Part shown: piece after piece, positions 33,694 through 41,562 of the stretch
Position numbering within the stretch: the stretch's first letter is position 1
Layout: every line of letters begins with the position of its first letter
Source of the DNA: Sphingomonas sp.
Lineage (GTDB): Bacteria > Pseudomonadota > Alphaproteobacteria > Sphingomonadales > Sphingomonadaceae
Reading direction: 5' to 3'
Assembly: GCA_017304655.1 (NCBI GenBank)
Contig: JAFKLY010000002.1
Location: forward strand, 310,001 to 374,000
DNA length: 64,000 bases
Translations under genes and position numbers: made by a program
Notes under the pieces: model-generated
Told to the model about the DNA's origin: nothing
Database searches by the model: none
The model's input: only the letters and a program-made list of their open reading frames with translations

Positions 33694-35309
33694 TGGAAGT
33701 TACCGATGAGTTTGATTATGTGATTGTTGGGGCAGGTTCCGCCGGCTGCACGTTGGCGAACCGCTTGTCGGAGGACGGCAGCACGCGCGTCTTGCTTCTG
33801 GAGGCGGGGGGCGAGGGCAAACGGCTCGATGTGACCCTACCGCTTGCCGTGTCGAAACTCTGGCCCAATCCGGCTCTTACCTGGGGCTTCCTTTCAGAAC
33901 CGGAGGCGGAACTCGATAGGCGGCGATTGCCCGTCGCTCGCGGTAAGATGCTGGGCGGTACGTCGGCATTGAATGGCATGATGGCAATTCGCGGCCACGC
34001 AGCAGACTATGATGCATGGCGCGCTGCAGGTTTGCCAGGTTGGGGCTATGCCGACGTCCTGCCCTATTTTCGCAAGCTCGAAGCGCATTGGCGCGGCAAC
34101 ACGGCTCTGCACGGAGGCGATGGCCCGGTTTCAGTTCAGCAGCATCCCTCGCCTAGCCCAATCTTGCCGCTCGCACGAGCCGCAGCGCGGAATATGGGTT
34201 TTCCGCTGACTGATGATTTCAATGGCGATCGAACGGAAGGGTTCGGAATGCCGGATTTCACCATCACCCGGCGGGGACGGCGCGCGAGTACGGCGCAGGC
34301 CTATCTTCTGCCGGCCCGGAATCGTTCCAACCTGCGGATCATCACCGGCGCGGAGGCGCGGCGCATCCTGATCGAGGCGGGTGTCGCACGGGGAATCGTC
34401 TATCGGGTCGGCAGTGAGGACAAGGTCGCTCATGCAAGGGCAGAGGTGCTGCTATGCGGGGGTGCGATCAATTCGCCCCAGTTGCTGATGCTGTCAGGCG
34501 TCGGGGCGGGGGAAGCGCTGAAAGCGGTTGGGATCGAGGTCGCCGTTGATCGCGCAGAGGTCGGTGCAAATCTGCAGGACCATCCCGGCGCGGCCATGGA
34601 ATTTGAGCTCGATCGTCGTTGGGCGTTCGAGGAGGAAGTACGGTTCGATCGCGTCGCGCGTTCCTTCCTGAACTGGTCAGTATTGGGTAAAGGGATCATG
34701 GGAGCGCCGCCGCTCGCAATCTCTGCAAATGTTGCCACCCAACCGAACGAACCGCAGATCGACATGCATTTCCTGTTGGTGCCGCTGGCGATGGAAACAA
34801 AAATGTGGTTTCCGGGCATCGCGCCGCGGTATGGTGCGCGGCTCAGTGCGATGTGGTCGCTCAATTACCCCAAGAGCCGGGGAAGCGTCTCGCTGGCGAG
34901 TGCAGACCCATCCACGCATCCTGCCATTCGCTTCAATCTTCTATCTGATCCGCGCGATCGGGAAGCAATGCTGCGCGGATATCACGTCCTGCGTGATCTA
35001 ATTCGTCAGCCCGCGCTTTCGAACGTCACCGGTGCGATGACCAAACCTTCGCGCGAGCCTCGTGACGACGCGGACATCATGTCACATGTCCGGGCGACAG
35101 CAGGAACCGCCTATCATCCATCGGGTACGTGCCGCATGGGTGGAGATGAGAGGTCGGTTGTCGACGGCACGCTGCGGGTGCGGGGCGTCGACCGGCTTCG
35201 CGTAATCGACGCATCGATCTTCCCTCTGCTGCCGGGGGGAAACACGAACCTGCCGGTGATCATGGTCGCCGAGAAGGCGGCCGATCTCATCAAGCAGGGC
35301 AGTGTCTGA
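33693..35309 (+). CDS. GMC family FAD-dependent alcohol oxidoreductase
   Basis: A 538-residue GMC enzyme. The FAD Rossmann motif is YVIVGAGSAGCTLANRL (GxGxxG at residues 13-18), with the LLEAGG acidic strand, the GMC signature RGKMLGGTSALNGMMAIRGH, and a C-terminal active site HPSGTCRMG with PGGNTNLPVIMVAEKAAD. These features place it near choline dehydrogenase and AlkJ-type alcohol dehydrogenases. It oxidises a primary or benzylic alcohol to an aldehyde, giving electrons to the quinone pool. It is coupled to the DUF3237 gene upstream. Confidence 0.94.
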   Translation: MEVTDEFDYVIVGAGSAGCTLANRLSEDGSTRVLLLEAGGEGKRLDVTLPLAVSKLWPNPALTWGFLSEPEAELDRRRLPVARGKMLGGTSALNGMMAIRGHAADYDAWRAAGLPGWGYADVLPYFRKLEAHWRGNTALHGGDGPVSVQQHPSPSPILPLARAAARNMGFPLTDDFNGDRTEGFGMPDFTITRRGRRASTAQAYLLPARNRSNLRIITGAEARRILIEAGVARGIVYRVGSEDKVAHARAEVLLCGGAINSPQLLMLSGVGAGEALKAVGIEVAVDRAEVGANLQDHPGAAMEFELDRRWAFEEEVRFDRVARSFLNWSVLGKGIMGAPPLAISANVATQPNEPQIDMHFLLVPLAMETKMWFPGIAPRYGARLSAMWSLNYPKSRGSVSLASADPSTHPAIRFNLLSDPRDREAMLRGYHVLRDLIRQPALSNVTGAMTKPSREPRDDADIMSHVRATAGTAYHPSGTCRMGGDERSVVDGTLRVRGVDRLRVIDASIFPLLPGGNTNLPVIMVAEKAADLIKQGSV

Positions 35310-35378
35310 ACCGTCGGAATTGGAAATGTTTGAATGATGAGGCGTGCGAATGCAGGCGCCGGTGACGAGAGGATAAAC

Positions 35379-35897
35379 ATGACTGGCTCAATCTCGCGAA
35401 CCGAATTGATCGCTGCTGCCGAGGTGGGCGAGGGGCAAACGCCGCCGATGATCGCGGCAGACCATGCGGCACTTTTGTCCAGCGGAGATCCCGATCTCGC
35501 AGCAAACAAGCGGCTGTGCTACGATATGTATCGAACCCTGCTGCAAGCGGGCCAAGTCGATCAGACCTCCCGCTTCATCGCGCCTGGTTATATTCAGCAT
35601 AATCCCAACGTCGCCAGCGGAGCTGCCGCCCTCGAAGCTTTCATTCGCAGCTCGCGGCCCGAACGGCCGCTGGAGGAGGGGGTCGCTCTGCCGCTCGTTT
35701 CGATCGTCGCGGAACGCGATATGGTCACGTTCCTGTTCGTCCGGAAAGAAACGGATGATGGGGGCAATCTGTATTTTACCACCTGGTTCGACACCTTCCG
35801 CATAGAAGATGGCAAAATTGCTGAACACTGGGATCCTGCGCTCAAGAGCGCGGAGATGCTGAAGTTCGACCCGAACAAGAAGCGCCTCGACGGCTGA
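35379..35897 (+). CDS. SnoaL-like (polyketide cyclase type) protein
   Basis: A 172-residue protein of the SnoaL/DUF1486-like branch of the NTF2 superfamily: NKRLCYDMYRTLLQAGQVDQTSRFIAPGYIQHNPNVASGAAALEAFI, then MVTFLFVRKETDDGGNLYFTTWFDTFRIEDGKIAEHWDPA. The HNPN and FRxxDGKIxEHWD motifs are hallmarks of this branch. Members act as cyclases, lyases or isomerases. GAGAGGATAAAC precedes ATG 35379; ATG 35334 is an alternative. It sits between the GMC and carotenoid-oxygenase-type genes. Confidence 0.85.
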   Translation: MTGSISRTELIAAAEVGEGQTPPMIAADHAALLSSGDPDLAANKRLCYDMYRTLLQAGQVDQTSRFIAPGYIQHNPNVASGAAALEAFIRSSRPERPLEEGVALPLVSIVAERDMVTFLFVRKETDDGGNLYFTTWFDTFRIEDGKIAEHWDPALKSAEMLKFDPNKKRLDG

Positions 35898-35963
35898 CAG
35901 CCGATTTTCGATGCAGGACAGCCTGCCTGTCTGCGAGCCTTAGCTTGTCATAAGGAGTATCTG

Positions 35964-37466
35964 ATGTCGCGCTTCCCGCCAACGATCCACTTCACTGGAT
36001 TGAATACCCCGGTAGGGATCGAGTGGGCCGCGCGCAATCTCGAAGTAGTCGGCACCATTCCTAAGGAAATTGAGGGTGCGTTCTTCAGGGCGGTTCCAGA
36101 TCCAGCGCATCCGCCCAAATATGACGATGATATCGTGCTTTCGGGTGACGGCATGATCGCGAAGTGTGAGATTGTCGGCGGCGCCGTCGACTATGCGATC
36201 CGCTATGTCGGGACAGAGCGCTACAAGTTGGAAAAAGACGCGCGCCGGGCGCTATTTGGCCGCTATCGCAATCCTTACACCGACGATCCTGAGGTGATTG
36301 GCAAGGGCCGCACCGTCGCCAATACGACGCCCGTCTGGCATGCCGGCCGCCTGTTTATGACGAAGGAAGATGGGCTCGCATATGAGATCGATCCCAAGAC
36401 GTTAGAAACGCTTGGCCGTTGGGACTTCTATGGTTCTTTGAAGTCGCAGACTTTCACGGCTCATCCGCGGATCGACCCGGACACCGGCGAAATGTTCTTC
36501 TTCGGGTACGAGGCTGGTGGCTTATGCTCGACCAAGGTCGCTTATGGTATCGCTGACAAGGACGGGCGGCTGATTTCAGAACAATGGTTCGACCAGCCCT
36601 ATTGTTCGACGATCCACGACTTCGCCCTCACCAAAGAATACGCGATTTTTCCGATCTTTCCCACGACTGCCGATCTCGATCGGCTGAAGGCAGGGGGCGC
36701 ACATTGGGCGCATCAGCAGGACCTCGACAGCTGGGTCGGCATCATGCCGCGCTATGGCAAGGTTGAAGACATGCGCTGGTTTCGGGGGCGAGCCGGCATC
36801 TCGGCCTTCCATCTCGTCAACGCCTTCGACAACGGCGACCTCGTGCATCTGGATGTTTGCCTCTCAGACACCAACGCCTTCGCCTTCATGCGCGAAGCTG
36901 GCGGCGTGCAACGCGACCAGAGGAACATTGGCGGAGGCCTCACTCGATGGACCTTCGACATGTCGAAGGCAGACGATACGTTCGAGGAGCGTGTTGTGGG
37001 GCCGCCGGGAGACATGCCTTGCTTGCGGGATGTCGACCAAGGCAGGCCGTATCGCGCGGCGTGGTATCTCTCGATGAATCCGCAAGGCGGCCCATCGCTG
37101 GCAGGCGGGCCGGTCGGCGCTGCCTTCAATGCGTTGCTTCGACTGGAGCCCGGCAATGGTCGGATTGACATGCTGGGGTTGGATCCAAGTTTGGCTGTAA
37201 ATGAACCGGTTCACGTGCCGTCTCACAGGGATGATCATGAGGGCTGGTTGCTGACGATGGTCGATCGCCAGATCGGCGAGTCCGCTTTCCACTCTGAGCT
37301 CTGGATTATCGAAGCAGGTGACGTTGCTGCCGGCCCGATCGCCCGTGTTCCGATGCCGATGCCGATGCCGATGCCGATGCGTGCCCAAGTGCATGGTGCA
37401 TGGGTGTCGGCGCAAGATTTGAAACGCGCGCGCGCCGAAGTCACCACTAGGCTGGCCCGGAACTAG
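35964..37466 (+). CDS. Carotenoid oxygenase family protein (lignostilbene-dioxygenase-like)
   Basis: A 500-residue RPE65/CCO family non-haem iron dioxygenase. Four likely iron histidines are visible: H167 (FTAHPRID), H218 (STIHDF), H283 (AFHLVNA) and H477 (VHGAW). Glutamates that hold them are expected nearby. Bacterial members cleave the central double bond of stilbenes (lignostilbene, resveratrol) or apocarotenoids to two aldehydes. The aldehyde dehydrogenase upstream fits oxidation of such products. Five CCGATG hexamers (37351-37380) code for a Met-Pro repeat seven residues before H477, where relatives have a short VP-rich loop. AAGGAG precedes the ATG. Confidence 0.93.
   Translation: MSRFPPTIHFTGLNTPVGIEWAARNLEVVGTIPKEIEGAFFRAVPDPAHPPKYDDDIVLSGDGMIAKCEIVGGAVDYAIRYVGTERYKLEKDARRALFGRYRNPYTDDPEVIGKGRTVANTTPVWHAGRLFMTKEDGLAYEIDPKTLETLGRWDFYGSLKSQTFTAHPRIDPDTGEMFFFGYEAGGLCSTKVAYGIADKDGRLISEQWFDQPYCSTIHDFALTKEYAIFPIFPTTADLDRLKAGGAHWAHQQDLDSWVGIMPRYGKVEDMRWFRGRAGISAFHLVNAFDNGDLVHLDVCLSDTNAFAFMREAGGVQRDQRNIGGGLTRWTFDMSKADDTFEERVVGPPGDMPCLRDVDQGRPYRAAWYLSMNPQGGPSLAGGPVGAAFNALLRLEPGNGRIDMLGLDPSLAVNEPVHVPSHRDDHEGWLLTMVDRQIGESAFHSELWIIEAGDVAAGPIARVPMPMPMPMPMRAQVHGAWVSAQDLKRARAEVTTRLARN
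37351..37380 (+). repeat. Five tandem CCGATG hexamers within the oxygenase gene
   Basis: Perfect in-frame repeats coding Pro-Met five times, immediately before the segment that holds the last iron-binding histidine. Slippage would add or remove two residues without a frameshift. Confidence 0.9.
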
Positions 37467-37515
37467 CTTCTATGGTTGTTGCCGGTGCCGTTAGCGGTCC
37501 AGTCAAGGTGATGTG

Positions 37516-38502
37516 ATGAACGCGAAGCTATCGGCTGATGAGGGGGGAAAGGACGGGCCTGAGGTTCCGGAAGAACTGCGCGGCATGCGCTTTCTGGATG
37601 GGGGCCGTTTCTTCATGGGCTCGGATCGTTTCTATCCTGAAGAACGCCCTATGCGCGAAGTGCAGGTCGATCCTTTCTGGATCGACGAGACGCCGGTCTC
37701 TAACGCACAATTCTCGCTGTTCGTGGCCGAGACAGGGCACGTCACGTTGGCGGAAGTCGCTCCGGATCCGAAAGACTATCCGGGTATGGATCCTGCCCTG
37801 GCTGAGCCTGGCTCACTTGTCTTTCAAAGAACGCGTGGTCCGGTCGATCTGCGTGATTACTCGCAATGGTGGTCTTTTTGCCTCGGAGCCAATTGGCGGA
37901 AGCCTTATGGACCAAATAGTACGATCGTCGGGTTAGAGGACCATCCGGTAGTCCACATCGCTTATGAGGATGCCCAAGCTTTTGCGACCTGGGCTGGCAA
38001 ATCCCTCCCGTCTGAAGCGGAATGGGAGTTCGCGGCTCGGGGAGGACTAGATCGCCGTGAATACGCGTGGGGTGATGATTTGGCGCCGGGAGGCGCGACA
38101 CTTGCCAATTATTGGCAAGGAGAGTTTCCGTTCGAAAACAGGAATGTCGATGGTTGGGAGCGGACCTCTCCAGTGCGCTTTTACCCGTCCAACGGATTTG
38201 GCCTTTTTGACATGATCGGAAACGTCTGGGAATGGACGAGCGACTGGTGGTAATTTCCAGCAGAAGCCCGCACGGTTTCCAAGCCAGCATGCTGTGTGCC
38301 ATCGAACCCTAGAGGCGGGGACGAGCGCCAGAGTTATGATCCCTCGATGCCGGATATATTGATCGGTCGAAAAGTCCTGAAAGGTGGCTCGCATTTGTGT
38401 GCGGCCAACTATTGTCAGAGATATCGACCGGCAGCTCGACACGCGCAGACGGTTGACAGCGCGACCAGTCATATCGGTTTTCGCTGCGTTGTGCGCCTTT
38501 GA
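37516..38502 (+). pseudogene. Formylglycine-generating enzyme (FGE/SUMF1) gene with an in-frame stop
   Basis: Reads as a 246-residue product to a TAA at 38251-38253 and then continues in the same frame to 38502. The first part has the FGE-sulfatase fold: RFFMGSDRFYPEERPMREVQVDPFWIDETPVSNAQF, HPVVHIAYEDAQAFATWAGKSLPSEAEWEFAARGG and NVWEWTSDWW. Family members continue with Tyr after DWW, and TAA differs from TAT/TAC by one base. Beyond the stop the frame gives [16 protein letters not shown] and HIGFRCV, the conserved end with the two catalytic cysteines (codons 38398 and 38413). The truncated product would lack both. The enzyme would activate the sulfatase at 22873. A sequencing error is the main alternative. 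Confidence 0.85.
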
Positions 38503-38514
38503 AGGTTTTGAGCG

Positions 38515-39840
38515 ATGATGACACGGAATCAAGTGGCAGTCGCTCTGGTGTTGCTGGCAACCGTCAATGCATTCGGTTTCATCGACCGGGTGATGATCGC
38601 CTTGGTGGCGGAAAAGATAAAAGCAGAATTCCTAGTCTCGGATCTTCAGATCGGTCTTCTGGGCGGTACGATATTCGCCGTCGTGAACGCGTTTGCATCC
38701 ATTCCGATCGCGCGCGCGGCTGAACGCTTTCAGCGAAAATATGTGACCGGGCTATTTCTGTTGCTCGCGTCAATCTTCACGGTCACGGCGGGCGCCACCA
38801 GCAGCTTTTTCCAATTGGTGGTTTGCCGTCTCGGCATGGCTGCAGGTAACGCCGCGACCGAGGCACCGCCACACTCGATGATCTCGGATATGGTGCCAGC
38901 AGAAAAGCGGGCATCTGCTATCTCGATTTTCATGTTGGGAGTTCCGATTGCGGCCCTGCTTGGATCTTTCCTCGGCGGAGCCGTCGCCGAAAGGTTTGGC
39001 TGGCGAAACACATTCCTCTTTTTTGGCATACTGGGCGTACTAATATCGCTTCTCTGTCTCGCTTGGCTCCGCGAGCCACCGCGTCAGACCTCGACGGCGA
39101 ATGAGGGGCCTGCGGGCGGAGCGCTCAATGTCGCAAAAAAACTGGTCCGCGATGCCAAAATTCGCTGGCTGGTTCTTGCGGTGTCAAGCATCAGCTTGGG
39201 CAGTTTCGGTATAAATACTTTCATGCCTGCTTTCTTCTCGCGCTACCACGGCCTTGATGCGGCGCAGTCGGGCCTCGGCTTTGGTATTGTTTCTGGAGTT
39301 GCGTCGCTTGTCGGAACGATCGCCGGTGGTTTCGGCAGCGAACGTCTCGCGCGCTATGACCAGCGCTGGTTACTAGGTGGTCCGGCGATCGGCTATATAG
39401 TCGGCGTTCCAATATTTATTTTTAGTCTGAGCGTTTCGTCACTTTGGGTGGCATTGCCGCTGATGTTGCTAGGATCTTGCACCTTCTATACGGCGATGGG
39501 GCCATCTATCGCGACGTTGCACAATTCCCTCGATAGCTTCGAGCGAGCCACAGCATCCGCTCTTTTTCTTCTTGTCATCCACATGGTCGGTCAAGGTTTC
39601 GGGCCTCCGCTCATAGGGTTTGTCAGCGACAGCGCTTCTCATCTTATCTACGGGAATAAGTTCGCAGCGGAATGCGCTGGTGCGGCGGCACAGGTTCGCG
39701 GCTCGGTATGTGCGCAAGCGTCAGCTCACGGCCTGCGTTACGCGATGGCCACATTTGCGAGCTTTTTCGTGATTGGCGGCGGCTTGCTAGTTCTTGCCGC
39801 CCGCACGAATAATTCCGAGATTCGAGGCTTGAAAGGGTGA
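38515..39840 (+). CDS. MFS transporter, spinster-like (paralogue of 28682)
   Basis: A 441-residue carrier strongly resembling the 28682 product: NAFGFIDRVMIALVAEKIKAEF, GLLGGTIFAVVNAFASIPIARAAERF, EAPPHSMISDMVP and the C-terminal CAGAAAQVRGSVCAQASAHGLRYAM loop. About twelve membrane segments are expected. It begins 12 bases after the FGE reading frame ends, so it was probably in the same operon. Two close paralogues within ten kilobases suggest an in-island duplication, or separate roles in uptake and efflux. Confidence 0.9.
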   Translation: MMTRNQVAVALVLLATVNAFGFIDRVMIALVAEKIKAEFLVSDLQIGLLGGTIFAVVNAFASIPIARAAERFQRKYVTGLFLLLASIFTVTAGATSSFFQLVVCRLGMAAGNAATEAPPHSMISDMVPAEKRASAISIFMLGVPIAALLGSFLGGAVAERFGWRNTFLFFGILGVLISLLCLAWLREPPRQTSTANEGPAGGALNVAKKLVRDAKIRWLVLAVSSISLGSFGINTFMPAFFSRYHGLDAAQSGLGFGIVSGVASLVGTIAGGFGSERLARYDQRWLLGGPAIGYIVGVPIFIFSLSVSSLWVALPLMLLGSCTFYTAMGPSIATLHNSLDSFERATASALFLLVIHMVGQGFGPPLIGFVSDSASHLIYGNKFAAECAGAAAQVRGSVCAQASAHGLRYAMATFASFFVIGGGLLVLAARTNNSEIRGLKG

Positions 39841-40363
39841 CGGTTCGGCGGAGATCCACAACGGTGATCCCATTGGAGGCTAGGGTCGGATAGCGACCCG
39901 GACCTTGCCGCACATACTGGTGTGAGCGCAGCGGTCTGTTTGTCACCCAACACCTATCAGTCGGGATCTGCCCAACCTCTGTCGTTATGCGATGTTGATC
40001 GAGTGAAAGTTTAACGTCGGCTTCTGACAAGATCCGCCGTTCGACATTTCACTGGTGTATGACCGCTTTGTCCCAATAATGGTCGATCGCTAATCCGCGA
40101 CAGCGTGATGAACAGATGGCCGGTTTTGGGGAGCCGCTTCGGGCAGTAGAATGTCGGCTATGTCGGCGACTTTTGACATACTGTTGAGGAACATCGAGGC
40201 GGGGCGCTTTTGGATCTATCTATCGTACTCACATACCGTCTTATCGATTGGTGGATTCCAACTCCCGCACACCGAGAACGCTACGGTATTTTCACGGTAC
40301 ATATTCGTCAAAAATTGCCATTTTTCTATGTAATATCAGTGGCATAATTTCTTATTTGGATCA
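39841..40363. other. Non-coding right end of the island
   Basis: I see no gene. The base composition becomes distinctly more AT-rich from about 40180 to 40360. It ends at the imperfect copy of the tRNA-Phe 3' end. Confidence 0.5.
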
Positions 40364-40379
40364 CGTCCCCGGCACCATT
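40364..40379 (+). other. attR-like copy of the tRNA-Phe 3' end
   Basis: CGTCCCCGGCACCATT matches the tRNA 3' end at 3590-3605 except that one G of the GGG is missing. Beyond it lie short TCCATAAA-type repeats resembling integrase arm sites and then a second integrase remnant, so it may serve as attR of the left element and attL of an older one. Confidence 0.65.
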
Positions 40380-40511
40380 GGCCTCTCCAGAGGCATCCAG
40401 ACCCCTCCATAAACGTCCATAAAACGCCCGAAAAACGGCGGTTTGCGCGTATTTTGCGTCCATTGCCGTTCGGGGGTGGTCCTGGAGAACCGACCGCAGT
40501 GATGGTATTTA

Positions 40512-40552
40512 TTGATGGTATCGGCGAAATACCAACAACCGGATACCATCAA
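40512..40552 (+). promoter_or_regulatory. Inverted repeat immediately before the truncated integrase
   Basis: TTGATGGTATC (40512-40522) and GATACCATCAA (40542-40552) are perfect 11-base arms, with a partial extra copy TGATGGTATT at 40500. The right arm abuts the ATG at 40553. The same GGTATC...GATACC core occurs before the intact integrase at 3767. Confidence 0.6.
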
Positions 40553-40850
40553 ATGGCCCTCGGCGCTCTCGCGGTTCCCAATGCCGAGCCTCGCGGAAAA
40601 GCCGATAAATTGGCCGATTCCGGCGGTCTTTATCTTTTTGTCAGCCCAAGCGGCGGATGCCTCTGGCGCCTGAATTATCGCTTCGATGGCAAGCAGAAGG
40701 CCCTGACCTTTGGAAAGTACCCCGATGTGTCCCTGGCGAAAGTGCGCGATCGTCGTGCAGCCGCCCGTGAGCTGATCGCGGACTGAAAAAATCCCGGAGA
40801 AACCGGGAAGGAGAAAGCCCGTGAGAAGCCGGCGCGAGCCGAGGAAATGA
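40553..40850 (+). pseudogene. Truncated P4-type integrase, N-terminal remnant
   Basis: Reads 77 residues from ATG 40553 to a TGA at 40784-40786: MALGALAVPNAEPRGKADKL, SGGLYLFVSPSGGCLWRLNYRFDGKQKALTFGKYPDVSLAKVRDRRAAARELIAD. This is the DUF4102 N-terminal domain of a P4-type integrase. A few more integrase-like codons (Pro-Gly-Glu, Lys/Glu-rich) follow to about 40850, then all similarity stops. The core-binding and catalytic domains are gone. It is clearly diverged from the integrase at 3767, so it marks a separate, older insertion beside the same kind of att sequence. Confidence 0.85.
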
Positions 40851-40891
40851 GTCTATGCCCTAGCTCTGTTTGCGTTCTGATCGAACCCGTC

Positions 40892-41341
40892 TCACTGGAC
40901 GCCCTTTACCGCTGCGGCGAAAGCTTGCAGTTCGGCGAGCAACGTTTCGAGGCGTTCATCTCCAAATCTGGTCCGGAATTCGCTCATAACGCGCCGAACG
41001 TCGCGGGCGATCTCCTTGACGAGTTCTTTCCCGGACGGGGTTAGCATCACCAGCGTTCTGCGACGGTCCTCCGGGTCTGGCTGTCTGGTCACCAAATCGC
41101 GGGCCTCCAGCTCCTTCAGAATTCTCGTCACGCTTGGCGCATGGAGCTTGGCTATTTCTGCCAATCCGCTGGCATCAACCGCTCCCCGGTCATTCAGCAC
41201 CCGCATAACCCTGCATTGACGCTCGGTGACGTCAAACTCGCGCATCTTGGGGCGCATGGGCGCAATCGCCGCTTCCTTGGCGTCAATGAGCAATGCCGAG
41301 ACGGTCTGCTCGTAACGAGGGAACTTTCTAATCTTGTTCAT
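40892..41341 (-). CDS. MarR family transcriptional regulator
   Basis: A 149-residue MarR protein with a winged HTH in residues about 35-110: FDVTERQCRVMRVLNDRGAVDASGLAEIAKLHAPSVTRILKELEARDLVTRQPDPEDRRRTLVMLTPSGKEL. The DxRR wing motif is intact. The sequence is close to the HpaR/PcaV type that respond to aromatic acids. Its promoter region holds the perfect palindrome GCAACG-TTA-CGTTGC (41468-41482), a candidate autoregulatory site. It lies downstream of the old yellow enzyme gene on the same strand. Confidence 0.92.
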   Translation of the reverse strand: MNKIRKFPRYEQTVSALLIDAKEAAIAPMRPKMREFDVTERQCRVMRVLNDRGAVDASGLAEIAKLHAPSVTRILKELEARDLVTRQPDPEDRRRTLVMLTPSGKELVKEIARDVRRVMSEFRTRFGDERLETLLAELQAFAAAVKGVQ

Positions 41342-41467
41342 TTCAACTCGCGGTCAGCGCTGCATTTGCTCCTCTACAAACTTTGCTTTCCCGATCAATC
41401 GGAGATGACATTCAAGAGCGATGGTTTGATGTGCACGCTCCAGGCGAAAATCGATGCAGTTGAACGC

Positions 41468-41482
41468 GCAACGTTACGTTGC
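41468..41482. promoter_or_regulatory. Candidate MarR operator
   Basis: GCAACGTTACGTTGC is a perfect palindrome with six-base arms and a three-base centre, 127 bases upstream of the MarR start. Its 6-3-6 form matches that of the palindrome before the second MarR gene (49138-49152). Confidence 0.5.
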
Positions 41483-41562
41483 CGGGCACGGCCCGGAGCA
41501 ACGCAACAGCTTGCACAGGTCAAGACTATCGAGGCACGCTAACTTGTCCGTGCGCGAAGAAC

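Noticed and set aside
37513..38502. Frameshift in the FGE gene
   Set aside because: The part after the stop is in the same frame as the part before it (783 bases between starts), so a nonsense change explains it better than an insertion or deletion.
40364..40379. A second tRNA-Phe gene at the right edge
   Set aside because: Only the last 16 bases resemble the tRNA; no D or anticodon arm precedes them.
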